Source: Rhizobium gallicum bv. gallicum R602sp (GTDB taxonomy: Bacteria; Pseudomonadota; Alphaproteobacteria; Rhizobiales; Rhizobiaceae). Taken from it: a DNA stretch of 64,000 bases. The stretch covers positions 253,501-317,500 of the forward strand of contig NZ_CP006877.1 in assembly GCF_000816845.1 (NCBI RefSeq). The letters are read 5' to 3'. This document shows positions 1 through 8,778 of this stretch, in pieces. The stretch's first letter is position 1, and every line of letters starts with the position of its first letter. The notes under the pieces were generated by a model. It had not been told where the DNA came from. It saw only the letters and a list, made by a program, of their open reading frames with translations, and did not search any database. Made by a program: the position numbers and the translations under genes.

Positions 1-862
1 CTTCATGGGCATCGGGACGGAATGCATAAATGACGAAGCCCATGACGATAATCATCGGCATCATCAACAGATCGCAGATCTTCGGAATCCACGGAAAGAG
101 AAAATAGCCGGCGAGGCAGGCCATGCTGAAAATCAGCATCGTACGCGTGTCGTTGGTAATGAGGATCAGCATGACGGTGAAGACGAAGAGCAGCCGGTCG
201 AACAATCTCAGGCGATTGGAAAAGCTGACGAGATAGATGACCAGCACGCCGCAGAAATTGGCAAGTGACACCTGTTCCAGGAAGATCGATGAGGACCGGT
301 GATCGATAATCCCGAAGGAAAATCGGGATGGGAACCCGAGCGCGCCGCGAAAAAGCCCGATGTCACTATAGGTGGCGCGGGGCACGCCGCGGGTGTTTTC
401 GAAATATTCAGCCGGATGGAACAGGGCCACATAGGCTTGCACCGAGACAATCTCGCAGATCAGCACCGCCAGCACCACAACGCTGCATATCTTGAAAATC
501 AGCTTCAGCGTTCGTTCGTTCGTCCATCGGCCCATGATGACGAAAGCGAAAATGATCAGCACGTTGCGCAGGTGGTCGATATAACCTGCGCGGTTGACCG
601 CGATCACATAGACGGTGAGGAAGATCGTCGCCAGCAAATAGCCAAGCGGCGCGAGGTCTTCTTCGTAAAGGCCTCTCTTTAAAAGAAAGCCAAAACTGTA
701 GATCAGCAGCAGGATCTCGCTGAGGGCGACATGCGACGACGCAAGCGGCGTGATGTTGTGGTTGATGAAGGCGAGAAGGCAATTATAGGTGACCGACAGC
801 ACGCCGACGGCCAGGATGCCGTAGTCGATAGGTTCCTTCGTTGTTGCATCTGGCTGTTCCAT
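1..862 (-). CDS. O-antigen ligase/polymerase-like membrane protein (3' end outside window)
   Basis: Open frame of 287 codons read by hand from ATG at 862 to the window edge with no stop. It is a polytopic membrane protein with at least seven hydrophobic segments and a large loop around residues 150-190, the general shape of Wzy polymerases and O-antigen ligases. The family call is inferred from topology and neighbours, since no short motif defines it. Its ATG lies 5 nt after the stop of the upstream GH5 gene, so the two are probably cotranscribed. With the divergent Wzz/GumC gene this suggests assembly and trimming of a surface polysaccharide. The C-terminus cannot be assessed. Confidence 0.6.
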   Translation of the reverse strand, partial: MEQPDATTKEPIDYGILAVGVLSVTYNCLLAFINHNITPLASSHVALSEILLLIYSFGFLLKRGLYEEDLAPLGYLLATIFLTVYVIAVNRAGYIDHLRNVLIIFAFVIMGRWTNERTLKLIFKICSVVVLAVLICEIVSVQAYVALFHPAEYFENTRGVPRATYSDIGLFRGALGFPSRFSFGIIDHRSSSIFLEQVSLANFCGVLVIYLVSFSNRLRLFDRLLFVFTVMLILITNDTRTMLIFSMACLAGYFLFPWIPKICDLLMMPMIIVMGFVIYAFRPDAHE

Positions 863-867
863 CGCCG

Positions 868-1932
868 CTACCTGCCCATTGTCCGGCACGCGTCCTCGGC
901 AGGAGAAGGCGCCTTGGCGGCGGATTCCAGCACCGCGATCTGCTTTCGCTCATGGCCGTCGTGGGGCTGCACGTTCAAGGGCTCGCTCGCCGGCCACCAG
1001 TCACCGGCCACCCAATAGGTCCAGCCAAGCCAGACGTCGTCGTTCTCCTGCATCGTATCCAGAACCGTCTTCAAGCCGGCGACGCATTCGGGTGCTTGCG
1101 AAACGCCGAATTCGCCTAAGAGCACCCTGGTGCCGTGCTCGCGTGCCCATTCGGACATGCGGATGATGGCATTCCTGGCGTTCTCATTGCCGGAGCATTC
1201 GTCATGCGTACCGGAAGAATCGCTGTCGAAATACTGGTGAACCTCGTAGGCAAAGTTCTTGCGCGGATCCTTGACGCCGAGCATCACAGTGCCGTTCGGC
1301 CCGCCTGGGCCATCGGACTGCCAGGAATGGGCGCCCGTCCACTTCGTGCCCGGCACGAGGACGAGATTGTTGGCGCCGACCGCCCGGATGCCGCGGAACG
1401 CCGCATTGGCTGCGCTAAGCCATTTGTCGCTGGCAATGTCGTGGGGTTCGTTCATGAGCCCGAAAATCACGTCGTCCTGATTGGCAAATTCGGAAGCAAG
1501 CCGAGTCCAGAAATCTGAAAATGCCAGGGTCGTCGCCGGCGGTGTCCCGACCTGCGTTTTCTTGTACTGGGCATAATTGTGCGGATCGAGAATGGCAGTC
1601 ATCTCATGCTTGCGCAAAAGGGCCACCGTATCCTTTATGCGCTGGAGTTCGGCGTCGTTCAGTGGCTGCCCGAGTTCAGGCTGCAGGCGCTCCCACAAGA
1701 ACGGCAATCGAACGATATTCATCCCCTTCTGCTTGAAGTAGCCGATTGTCTCTTCGGAGGGGTAGGCATAATCCTTGAAAATCTCTCCACCCGGATTGCC
1801 GAATTCCGCACCGGAAAGATTGATGCCACGAAAGCAGGGACCCGCCGCTTCGGCAAGGCCGACGTGCCACGGCAGCATTGCTGCCGCGGCGATCGTCAGC
1901 ATGCGGCGCCAGGGCGATAACGCGGCTTTCAT
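868..1932 (-). CDS. Glycoside hydrolase family 5 (endoglucanase-like), exported
   Basis: A 354-residue protein with an N-terminal signal peptide (basic start, hydrophobic stretch 12-22, AEA-type cleavage near 28-30). The GH5 (cellulase A) landmarks are in order: GINLSGAEFG near 37, NIVRLPFLWERL near 72, GLMNEPHDI with the probable acid/base Glu162, EVHQYFDSD near 230, and LLGEFGVS with the probable nucleophile Glu274. It should hydrolyse beta-1,4-type glycosidic bonds in the periplasm or outside the cell. Its position between polysaccharide polymerase-like and chain-length genes suggests that it trims the polymer made by this locus, as glycanases of exopolysaccharide operons do. The natural substrate cannot be read from sequence. 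Confidence 0.88.
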   Translation of the reverse strand: MKAALSPWRRMLTIAAAAMLPWHVGLAEAAGPCFRGINLSGAEFGNPGGEIFKDYAYPSEETIGYFKQKGMNIVRLPFLWERLQPELGQPLNDAELQRIKDTVALLRKHEMTAILDPHNYAQYKKTQVGTPPATTLAFSDFWTRLASEFANQDDVIFGLMNEPHDIASDKWLSAANAAFRGIRAVGANNLVLVPGTKWTGAHSWQSDGPGGPNGTVMLGVKDPRKNFAYEVHQYFDSDSSGTHDECSGNENARNAIIRMSEWAREHGTRVLLGEFGVSQAPECVAGLKTVLDTMQENDDVWLGWTYWVAGDWWPASEPLNVQPHDGHERKQIAVLESAAKAPSPAEDACRTMGR

Positions 1933-2065
1933 CGATCTCGCTTTCTAGAGTTCTGCCATGTTCCGGCAATATCGGGTAGGGTATCTTAACGCTCCGTTAG
2001 CTAAGGATTTCTAAAGTCGGTCTACCTCCGCCAAAGATCTGCGTCGGCGGGTCACGAGTGTGTTT

Positions 2066-3661
2066 ATGAGCCAATTTGACAGGAACAGAGTTAGTCGGCT
2101 GCCTAGCTGGCGAAGCTACGAGCCTGCGCCAACCGCGCCGGAAAGCTCTGCCGCGCGCGCGCCTGTCTTAAGGCCTGGTGATTTCGCAAAATCCTTTCCC
2201 GAGCCGGAGGCGCCGCCGTCGCCCATTCCTCCCGAAAAGGACTTGCGCCAGACACAGCCTTTGCCGTCGCAGCCCGAGCGTGCCGTTGTCCGCGCAGCGC
2301 CGGTTTCCGTCGATACTGATGCGCCGCTTGTTGATATGCGATCGGCCATCTTTGCGATCTGGAACAGAAGGCTGATTGTCCTCGGACTGGCCGCGCTCGG
2401 CGCTTTGGCGGGCGCAGCACTGCTGCCGTCGCTGCCGCAGAAGTTCACCGCAAGCACAAGCCTTTATTTCGATCCGCGCCAGATCGGCCTTGCAGATTTG
2501 GCGACACAATCATCGACGATCTCGCCGGAGATGATTTCGTCGATGATCGACAGCCAGGTGCAGATCCTGATGTCCGGCAACGTGCTGCGCCGGGTTGCCG
2601 ATACCATGAAGCTTGCGCAGGATCCGGAATTCAACGGCGGGCGGAGCGACGACGCGGCTGTAGTCAGCGCCCTGCAGAAGTCGCTTACGATCACCCGCCA
2701 GAGCAGCACCTATGTCGTATCGTTGACAGCCGTGACGAACAATCCGGAGAAATCCGCCAAGCTTGCAAACCAGGTCGTGACCTCGTTCATGCAAGAGGAA
2801 AGCAGTGCCTCGACAGGTCTATACGAAAATACCACGGCGACGCTGGATGTTCGTTTGACCGATTTGCGCCAGAAAGTGCAGGAGGCCGAGCAGGCCGTCG
2901 AAACCTTCCGCGCCGACAACGATATGGCGGCGACGGAGGGCAATCTGATTTCCGACCAGCGTCTTGCCTCGCTAAATACGCTGCTGCTGACTGCGCAGGA
3001 AAAGACAATTCAGGCCAAGGCCCGCGCGGATGCGGCCGCGAACATGAGCTTCGAGGATGTCGTCGCCAATAGCCAAACGGACGGCAATTCTGTGAACTCG
3101 TCGCTCGCGAGCCTTCGACAGCAATATGCCACTCAGGCCGCAGCGGTCGGCAGCCTCGAGAGCCAGATGGGCGCTCGTCATCCGCGACTGCAGGCCGCCC
3201 GCTCGTCACTGCAGAGCATTTCGGGCGAGATCAAGGGCGAATTGCAGCGCATGGTGACTTCGGCGCGCGCCGATTTTGAGCAGGCGGCAAAGGCCGAGGA
3301 GGCGATTGCCAGGGAACTGAACATTCAAAAGGCGCTGCAGGCGACCACATCCGACAAGCAGGTCGAGCTTAACGAACTGCAGCGCAAGGCGACGGCCGCC
3401 AGGGAAATTTACGAGACCGTCCTGAAGCGCTCCAGTCAGACGACCGAGGAGCAGAACCTTCCACAGAGCAACATCCGGGTCATTTCAGAAGCCGAACCGC
3501 CAACGAAACCGGACGGTCCCGGCAAGAAGATTCTATTGATCGCCGGCGTTATCGGCGGGCTCTTCACCGGCTTTGCCGCCGGCGCGGCCTTTGCGATCCT
3601 CGCAAGCCTCTTTGGGCATCCGGTCATTCGGAGCTATTTCCGCCGGGAGGCCCCGCGGTAA
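2066..3661 (+). CDS. Wzz/GumC-type polysaccharide co-polymerase
   Basis: A 531-residue protein with a Pro-rich cytoplasmic N-terminus (1-75), a first membrane helix near 100-120, a long periplasmic part that is mostly coiled coil (about 220-430) and a second membrane helix near 490-520 preceded by the Pro-rich motif PPTKPDGPGKK. This is the PCP2/GumC architecture without a fused BY-kinase, so it would control chain length or export of a surface polysaccharide. ATG at 2066 is preferred to the GTG 6 nt upstream. The gene diverges from the GH5/polymerase operon across about 130 nt. Confidence 0.87.
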   Translation: MSQFDRNRVSRLPSWRSYEPAPTAPESSAARAPVLRPGDFAKSFPEPEAPPSPIPPEKDLRQTQPLPSQPERAVVRAAPVSVDTDAPLVDMRSAIFAIWNRRLIVLGLAALGALAGAALLPSLPQKFTASTSLYFDPRQIGLADLATQSSTISPEMISSMIDSQVQILMSGNVLRRVADTMKLAQDPEFNGGRSDDAAVVSALQKSLTITRQSSTYVVSLTAVTNNPEKSAKLANQVVTSFMQEESSASTGLYENTTATLDVRLTDLRQKVQEAEQAVETFRADNDMAATEGNLISDQRLASLNTLLLTAQEKTIQAKARADAAANMSFEDVVANSQTDGNSVNSSLASLRQQYATQAAAVGSLESQMGARHPRLQAARSSLQSISGEIKGELQRMVTSARADFEQAAKAEEAIARELNIQKALQATTSDKQVELNELQRKATAAREIYETVLKRSSQTTEEQNLPQSNIRVISEAEPPTKPDGPGKKILLIAGVIGGLFTGFAAGAAFAILASLFGHPVIRSYFRREAPR

Positions 3662-3776
3662 AGGGCTACCAAATCAATTTGTTGTGCCCGGTCTACCGCT
3701 TGATGGCTGCATGGCTGCTTCCTAAATTTGAAGACGAATGTCGCTGGAGCCCGTCCTGCAACGAAAGGTCACCGAT

Positions 3777-4109
3777 ATGCGATCCCTGCCGATGTTGCTC
3801 GCTGCCCTTTCTGTCGTCAGCGGCCTGATCGCCGCGCCGGCTTTTGCGACGGATTGGAGCCGGGCGGGCAAAGCAGCCGCTCAGCCGCTCTATCCCTATC
3901 CCGATCTCCCCGGCGTAAAGTCTCAGCCCGACAAGAAGGATGAGGAACAATATGTCTGCCGCACCGAAACGCGCGGCATTCGGCGCAATGGGGACTGGAT
4001 CTTCCGCTCCGGCGGCATGCCGACCACCGTCTACGTATGCGACCGCGACGGTTACGTGAGCCAAGGAACGCAAGTGCCCGCAAGAGGCCACTATCAGCCC
4101 GTGCGCTGA
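3777..4109 (+). CDS. Small secreted protein of unknown function
   Basis: 110 residues from ATG 3777, which follows a GAAAGG ribosome-binding site. A signal peptide (MRSLPMLLAALS through a PAFA cleavage motif near 23) leads to a short mature protein with two cysteines (in YVCRTETRG and VYVCDRDG) that could form a disulfide. I do not recognise a family. It ends 4 nt before the convergent DoxX gene and is preceded by the Wzz gene, from which it may be independently expressed. Confidence 0.6.
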   Translation: MRSLPMLLAALSVVSGLIAAPAFATDWSRAGKAAAQPLYPYPDLPGVKSQPDKKDEEQYVCRTETRGIRRNGDWIFRSGGMPTTVYVCDRDGYVSQGTQVPARGHYQPVR

Positions 4110-4113
4110 CGCT

Positions 4114-4596
4114 TCATGCCGTGCGGGAAAAATACCGCGCGATGAAGTAGTCCATTGAGACGCGCCCCGGTCCGCCTGCAATGATGACCAGGAAGCAGAC
4201 GGCCCACGTGCCGTGTGTCGGCCATGCATCGGGATAGAGGAAGATTTCGATCACCAGCGTCATGACGAGAAGTGCTAGTGCCGAGAGCCTGCTTGCAAAT
4301 CCGATGACGAGAAGCGCCGGGAAGAAGTGCTCGGCGAAAGCTGCAAGATGCGCGGCGAGCCAGGGATTGATAAACGGCAGCCGGTATTCGGTCTCGAACA
4401 GATAGACTGCGGTTTCGGCAACGCGCCATCCGTCGACCTTGGTTTGCCCGGATTGCCAGAATACTGCGCCGATCGAGATGCGCGAAATCAGGGCGATCAG
4501 GTCGTGCGGGATGTAATCGAGGAGATGCAGCAAACCGTTGAGTTTCTGCGGAAGGCCGCGAGGGGCTATCGTTGTCATGGTGCTCTCGTCAGTCAT
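4114..4596 (-). CDS. DoxX family membrane protein of bufferin operon
   Basis: 160 residues with four predicted membrane helices and the DoxX pattern (ISRISIGAVFWQSGQTKVDG, then FAEHFFPALLVIGFASRLSALALL). It is the last gene of the bufA-bufB-bufC-doxX operon and its start overlaps the bufC stop by 8 nt, implying translational coupling. DoxX proteins often accompany DUF692/DUF2063 genes and are thought to have a membrane redox role; the exact partner is unknown. ATG 4596 is used; ATG 4578 is an alternative. Confidence 0.87.
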   Translation of the reverse strand: MTDESTMTTIAPRGLPQKLNGLLHLLDYIPHDLIALISRISIGAVFWQSGQTKVDGWRVAETAVYLFETEYRLPFINPWLAAHLAAFAEHFFPALLVIGFASRLSALALLVMTLVIEIFLYPDAWPTHGTWAVCFLVIIAGGPGRVSMDYFIARYFSRTA

Positions 4597-5383
4597 GATT
4601 GTCTCCCGCGCTGTTCCAGCGCACGTCGATGAAGGCGCCGGCCTGCAGCGCGCCGGCGAGGTTGGATGAAAGATCGAAATCCAGCGACGCTTTTGTGGCG
4701 CGCTCTACGGCGGCAGCCAGTGCCGTACCCTTCGCAAGCTCCGATAGGAAGGTCGCTCCGCCGGCCGGCAGACGATGCGCTTCGACACGCGCACGTGGCC
4801 TGACCACCAACACGTCCTCGCTGGTCCAGTTTTCAATCGGCCGAAGCTCCATTTCGCCGACATTCATTGCCCAGATGGTCACAATCGGATGAGGGGATGT
4901 GAGGACTGACAGGGAGGGATGGGCGACGAATGTCAGTTCGGCGAGGCGATCCGGATCGATTGCGGCCAGTCGCTCGGCCTGCAACGGAGCCGCCTCTGCC
5001 GCATGATAGGCTCGTCCTCGCGCCGCTTCCAGACGGATCACATCCGCAAGATAGGCGATGTCCCTGGCGGGCGCGAAGCGTTCGACGAATTCCGCAAGGT
5101 CATCACCATATGCCAGAAGCAGCGGCGAGCGCGGCGGATGAAGCCGAATGAATTCACGCAACATCGCGGCAAAGAACGCATTGCCGACGATCTTTTCCGC
5201 CACTGGAAACCGCGAAGCGAGCGCCCCCATCAGGCCGATTGTCACATTGTTGCGATAGACGCCGAAACGGCGCTCCGGCCGCGGGCCATCCCAGGCGGTC
5301 AACCCTTCGGGAACCGGCAGGGAGATGTCGGTCAGTGCTGCTGCGAAGTTGCTTTGCGTAATGGTTGACACAGAAGACCTCAT
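4589..5383 (-). CDS. bufC1: BufC/HvfC-like protein (DUF2063), partner of the MNIO enzyme
   Basis: 264 residues. The N-terminal half has the DUF2063 pattern ([46 protein letters not shown]), followed by a C-terminal domain typical of these proteins. DUF2063 proteins are encoded beside DUF692 (MNIO) enzymes and are believed to present the precursor peptide to the enzyme. The ATG overlaps the bufB stop by 4 nt (ATGA). Gene order and overlaps argue for a stoichiometric BufB-BufC unit; the function itself is known only from family work, not from this sequence. Confidence 0.88.
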   Translation of the reverse strand: MRSSVSTITQSNFAAALTDISLPVPEGLTAWDGPRPERRFGVYRNNVTIGLMGALASRFPVAEKIVGNAFFAAMLREFIRLHPPRSPLLLAYGDDLAEFVERFAPARDIAYLADVIRLEAARGRAYHAAEAAPLQAERLAAIDPDRLAELTFVAHPSLSVLTSPHPIVTIWAMNVGEMELRPIENWTSEDVLVVRPRARVEAHRLPAGGATFLSELAKGTALAAAVERATKASLDFDLSSNLAGALQAGAFIDVRWNSAGDNHD

Positions 5384-6231
5384 GCGGCTCGGCGCGCAGC
5401 GCCCTTAAGGATCGCATCGGCGGCCTGTGCTTCGGCACGCAATACCGGCCATTGCGGCACGTCGTTGTCCCATTCCACCAGGCTTGCGATCGGCCCGGTT
5501 CGCATGATCAGTTCCTCATAGAGCGCCCAGACGGGATCCTTTACGGGCGTGTCATGCGAATCGATCAAAAATCGCGCCCCCGCATCGTCGACCGTTTCCG
5601 AATGGCCGCTCAGGTGGATTTCGCGAACCCGTTGAACTGGAAAGCGGGCGAGATAATCGCGCGGGTCCATATGATGGTTGGTGGAGGCGACGAAGACGTT
5701 GTTAACATCGAGGAGCAGGCCGCAGCCGGTCCGCCTGGCGACTTCGGCGAGAAAATCGGTCTCTTCGATCGTGCTTTCCTCGAAGAGCAGGTAGGTGGCG
5801 GGATTTTCGAGCAGCATCTGCCGCTTCAGCGTGTTTTGCACCTCATCGACATGCTCGACGACCTGCACAAGGGTTGCCTCGGTATAAGGCAGCGGCAGGA
5901 GATCATTGAGGAAGACTGTATCGTGCGTCGACCAGGCGAGATGTTCGGAGAAGCTCTCCGGCTCGTAGCGGTCGCAGACGGTTTTCACGCGGGCAAGATG
6001 TTCCCTGTCGAGTGGCTGCATTGAGCCGATCGAAAGGCCGACGCCGTGGATCGAAAGCGCATAATCTTCACGCAACTTGCCAAGTTGGGCGTGCGGTGGC
6101 CCGCCAGCACCCATATAGTTCTCGGCATGTACCTCGAAGAAGCCGATCGGCTGGGGTTCAGCATTGATGTCGGCGAAATGTTGCGGCTTGAAGCCGACGC
6201 CGGCGCTACGGGGAAGTCCTGACGCCTTCAT
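5380..6231 (-). CDS. bufB1: DUF692 multinuclear non-heme iron oxidative enzyme (MNIO), BufB-like
   Basis: 283 residues from ATG 6231, a full-length DUF692 TIM-barrel. Candidate metal ligands are spread along the chain as expected: EVHAENYM (33-40), SIHGVGLS (60-67), SEHLAW (95-100), LENPATYL (141-148), [12 protein letters not shown] (172-183), REIHLSGH (203-210), DSHDTPV (224-230) and VEWDND (252-257). MNIO enzymes modify cysteines of ribosomal peptides; those paired with DUF2282 precursors convert Cys to thiooxazole in copper-binding bufferins. The frame stays open upstream into the promoter region, but that extension would run through bufA and is not credible. Confidence 0.9.
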   Translation of the reverse strand: MKASGLPRSAGVGFKPQHFADINAEPQPIGFFEVHAENYMGAGGPPHAQLGKLREDYALSIHGVGLSIGSMQPLDREHLARVKTVCDRYEPESFSEHLAWSTHDTVFLNDLLPLPYTEATLVQVVEHVDEVQNTLKRQMLLENPATYLLFEESTIEETDFLAEVARRTGCGLLLDVNNVFVASTNHHMDPRDYLARFPVQRVREIHLSGHSETVDDAGARFLIDSHDTPVKDPVWALYEELIMRTGPIASLVEWDNDVPQWPVLRAEAQAADAILKGAARRAA

Positions 6232-6302
6232 GTGATCTCTCCTGGTAGGGGACGGCGGTGCTGATAATCGGCGCCGCCGGTCTTTTCGGATGTTTTGGGG
6301 TC

Positions 6303-6587
6303 TCAGGCCGGAGCCGGGCCTTGCTTCAACGAGCCGTGACCATTCGGCGTCTTCATCGCCTCGCAGGTTCCGGCTGGAACGAGCTTCCAGGCGTTTTGCT
6401 GATAGTCGACCTTCGAGGTACCGGCGCAAGTGGTCCCGGGTCCGGCCGCGCAGTCGTTCTGGCCCTTCATGGAAACGCCGTAGCACTTTTCCTTGTTGTC
6501 CGCAGCCGAAGCGGCAGGAGCGGCAACAGTTGCAAGCGCCGAGGCGAGCGAGCCTGCGAGAGCCAACGTAACGATGCTGTTTTTCAT
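6303..6587 (-). CDS. bufA1: DUF2282 bufferin-type precursor peptide (BufA1-like RiPP)
   Basis: 94 residues: a signal peptide (hydrophobic 4-22, cleavage at APAASA/AD near 29) followed by a mature segment of about 65 residues with exactly four cysteines at 35 (KCYG), 46 (NDC), 54 (TTC) and 75 (GTC). This is the DUF2282 cysteine layout of bufferins, exported peptides whose cysteines are modified by the adjacent MNIO enzyme to bind copper. It is the first gene of the operon, has a good GGAG ribosome-binding site and lies about 45 nt after a probable ECF promoter. The modified residues cannot be told from sequence. Confidence 0.88.
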   Translation of the reverse strand: MKNSIVTLALAGSLASALATVAAPAASAADNKEKCYGVSMKGQNDCAAGPGTTCAGTSKVDYQQNAWKLVPAGTCEAMKTPNGHGSLKQGPAPA

Positions 6588-6636
6588 TATTCATCTCCGT
6601 AAGAATGGCGAGCCGTGATTGGCTTGCATTGCGGGC

Positions 6637-6663
6637 TACGGAGGGAGTCGACGGAATGTTACA
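6637..6663 (-). promoter_or_regulatory. Putative ECF promoter for bufA1
   Basis: On the minus strand TGTAAC (6663-6658) is followed after exactly 17 nt by CGTA (6640-6637). The same elements and spacing occur in front of the sigma-factor gene, and both spacers end in CCCTC. The -35 GTAAC core resembles what I recall for the Caulobacter SigF/NrsF system. Transcription would start about 40 nt upstream of bufA1. Confidence 0.65.
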
Positions 6664-6772
6664 GCGCTTCTCGCGATTTTTTTGCCGGCCCGGCTTGCCG
6701 TCTGCGCGATTGCAGGGGAAAACGCCTGAGAACAAAGGCTCGCCCGCTACCGCGAAATATTTTCGAACGAGC

Positions 6773-6799
6773 GGTAACAAAGATGTGTGCCCTCTCGTA
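6773..6799 (+). promoter_or_regulatory. Putative autoregulatory ECF promoter for the sigma/anti-sigma pair
   Basis: GGTAAC (6773-6778), 17-nt spacer, CGTA (6796-6799), a near copy of the divergent bufA1 promoter. The predicted start falls only about 8-12 nt before the GTG at 6814, so the transcript would have a very short leader. Confidence 0.62.
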
Positions 6800-6813
6800 G
6801 AGGATGATATCGG

Positions 6814-7380
6814 GTGAAATATTCAGCACGGGAAGAGGAATGGGCAGGCTGGATGCGCAGCGCCATGGATGGCGATGCGCAAGCCTATCACCGCTTTCTT
6901 TGCGCTGTGACACCTCATCTGCGCGCCATGGCCCGCAGGCGCTGCGATCAGTTTGGCGCGCCGGCAGGCGAGGCGGAGGATGTCGTGCAGGAGGTGCTGC
7001 TTGCAGTTCACCTGAAGCGCGGAACCTGGGATCCGGCTCGCCCGATCGGCCCTTGGCTGTCGACGATCGTGCGCAATAAGCTGATAGACAGCCTGCGCCG
7101 CCGCGGCCGTCACATCGATGTGCCCATCGACGACGTGATGACAACGCTCGAAGCGGAAGAACAGGCGGGCAATTTGGATCGGCTCGACGCCGAACATATG
7201 TTGAATCGCCTGAAGGATCCGCAGCGTGATATCGTGCGCTCGATTTCGATCGAGGGAGCAGGTGTTCGCGAAACGGCCGAAAGGCTGAGAATGAGCGAAG
7301 GTGCGGTGCGCGTCGCGCTGCACCGGGCGTTGAAGTCGCTGGCGGCATTGTATCGGAGTGAGACGAGTGAAGACCGATGA
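6814..7380 (+). CDS. ECF sigma factor (SigF-like, NrsF-associated)
   Basis: 188 residues. Region 2 lies at about 20-98 ([60 protein letters not shown]) and region 4 at about 130-182 (the helix-turn-helix [27 protein letters not shown]). The GTG at 6814 is used because it fits the usual N-terminal length; ATG 6853 is the alternative. The next gene, an NrsF-type anti-sigma factor, overlaps the 3' end. Position opposite the bufferin operon, with matching promoters on both sides, suggests it controls itself and bufABC-doxX in response to metal stress. Confidence 0.9.
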   Translation: MKYSAREEEWAGWMRSAMDGDAQAYHRFLCAVTPHLRAMARRRCDQFGAPAGEAEDVVQEVLLAVHLKRGTWDPARPIGPWLSTIVRNKLIDSLRRRGRHIDVPIDDVMTTLEAEEQAGNLDRLDAEHMLNRLKDPQRDIVRSISIEGAGVRETAERLRMSEGAVRVALHRALKSLAALYRSETSEDR

Positions 7381-8002
7381 CCTGATCAGCCTCCTGGCAC
7401 AAGACGCGCCCATCCGCACGCGGCTTGGTCCCTTGCTCCTGGGTGCGCTGCTGATCGGCGTCGCAGTCTCTGCGGCGTTGCTTCTTTCGGCCGTCGGTAT
7501 CCGTCACGACATGGCAAGCGCGATCGAAACGGCACGCGTGCTCTTCAAGATGGTCCTGACCCTGATGCTCGCCGTCACCGCTTGCAGGCTTGTCTTTCGC
7601 ATAGGCCGTCCAGGCGTGCCGTTGAGACATTCAAGCCTGGCGCTGTTCGTGCCGCTGATCCTGCTGGCAGCTGGCACTGCGGCCGAATTGTCGGCCATTC
7701 CGCAGGATTTATGGGAAACGGCGATGCTCGGCCGCAACGCACGCTTCTGCCTGTTCTTCATCCCGGTCCTGTCGCTCGCGCCGCTTGCGGGTTTCCTCTG
7801 GGCGCTGAAAAACGGCGCTGCGGAACACCCAAGCCTTGCCGGTGCTGCAGCAGGCCTTGCCGCCGGCAGCATAGCGGCGGCGCTTTATGCCTTGCACTGC
7901 ACGGACGACAGCCCGCTGTTTCTCGCAGTCTGGTACACCGCGGCAATCGCGGCAGTGACAGCCATCGGCGCGCTGCTTGGATCACGATTTCTGAGGTGGT
8001 AA
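7367..8002 (+). CDS. nrsF: NrsF/DUF1109 membrane anti-sigma factor
   Basis: 211 residues from GTG 7367 (GTG 7358 also possible), overlapping the sigma gene by 14 nt. It starts with the conserved [11 protein letters not shown] segment, which in this family binds the sigma factor, and continues with six hydrophobic helices (near 25-45, 60-80, 90-107, 125-145, 155-175, 185-205). DUF1109/NrsF proteins hold their ECF sigma factor at the membrane and release it upon heavy-metal or oxidative stress, in Caulobacter through periplasmic cysteines. A cysteine in the LHCTDD loop near 178 is a candidate sensor here (inference). Confidence 0.88.
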   Translation: MKTDDLISLLAQDAPIRTRLGPLLLGALLIGVAVSAALLLSAVGIRHDMASAIETARVLFKMVLTLMLAVTACRLVFRIGRPGVPLRHSSLALFVPLILLAAGTAAELSAIPQDLWETAMLGRNARFCLFFIPVLSLAPLAGFLWALKNGAAEHPSLAGAAAGLAAGSIAAALYALHCTDDSPLFLAVWYTAAIAAVTAIGALLGSRFLRW

Positions 8003-8065
8003 GACAGCGAGGTCACGAGACCACGGCCGTTGGCATCGGCTCTTTCTGCTATCTTTGTAATGGAA

Positions 8066-8152
8066 TGGTGCCCAGAAGAGGACTCGAACCTCCACACCCT
8101 TTCGGGTACCAGCACCTGAAGCTGGCGCGTCTACCAATTCCGCCATCTGGGC
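8066..8152 (-). tRNA. tRNA-Leu (anticodon CAG)
   Basis: An 87-nt class II tRNA on the minus strand. The acceptor arm GCCCAGA pairs with TCTGGGC, discriminator A is followed by an encoded CCA (8068-8066), the anticodon stem CCAGC/GCTGG closes loop TTCAGGT with CAG at 34-36, there is a long variable arm (TACCCGAAAGGGTG), and the T arm holds GGTTCGAGTCC. Confidence 0.97.
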
Positions 8153-8355
8153 GACGGAGAGCCATGTAAGGGGGTGGCTCTTTGCTGTCAACTGGCTTTT
8201 TGAAGTTTTCCTGACAGGCTGAAAAAAAGAGCGAATATGCCTCCCTAACACGCCAAAACCGGGCGATCACGCCGAACTGAACGGCTTTCGATCTTGTGGT
8301 GGATGCCATGCGGCGGCGGGTGTTCTATATCTGCAGCAGCAGAAAGGAATCAGTG

Positions 8356-8775
8356 ATGTCTGCTCTTCGAACGATCATCTTCGGCTCCGTCATCGGCTTC
8401 GTGCCGCTTGCGGCCAGTGCCGCGCCTCCGCTTGCGCCGCTGCAACAGCGTATTCCGGCGATCATCAACGTGCAATCGACCTACTGCGATTATCGCGGTT
8501 GCTTCGGCTTCGGGCCGCAGCAGTGGCACCGCCCGGCCTATGTCCAGCCGAACTATCGTCCGCCGGAAGCGAGAGGGCCGACCTATTACCAACCGCGCGC
8601 CCAGCCCAGGCGGCAGCTCTCCTATGATCCGCCGCCAATTCGCCGGATACGTCCGCCGGCGAAGGATATGCATGTCGAATGGTGCCGAAATCAGTATCGG
8701 ACCTACAATCCGAGGACCGATCGTTTTGTGACCTACGAGGGCATCTACAAGACCTGCAATTCGCCCTTCGACTGA
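8356..8775 (+). CDS. Secreted BA14K-like protein
   Basis: 139 residues from ATG 8356, which has an AAAGGA site upstream. Signal peptide about 1-21 (cleavage ASA/AP), then a Pro/Arg/Tyr-rich linker, then a C-terminal motif EWCRNQYRTYNPRTDRF followed by a YEGIYKTC segment, which matches the BA14K pattern WCxxRYRSYxPxTGxYxxxxGxxxxC of rhizobial and Brucella immunoreactive proteins. Two cysteines precede the Pro-rich linker (YCDYRGCFGFG). Probably periplasmic or cell-surface; function unknown. Confidence 0.7.
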   Translation: MSALRTIIFGSVIGFVPLAASAAPPLAPLQQRIPAIINVQSTYCDYRGCFGFGPQQWHRPAYVQPNYRPPEARGPTYYQPRAQPRRQLSYDPPPIRRIRPPAKDMHVEWCRNQYRTYNPRTDRFVTYEGIYKTCNSPFD

Positions 8776-8778
8776 GGG

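Noticed and set aside
5380..6780. 466-residue version of the DUF692 protein starting at 6780
   Set aside because: It would read through bufA1 and both promoters in another frame; the conserved protein begins at 6231.
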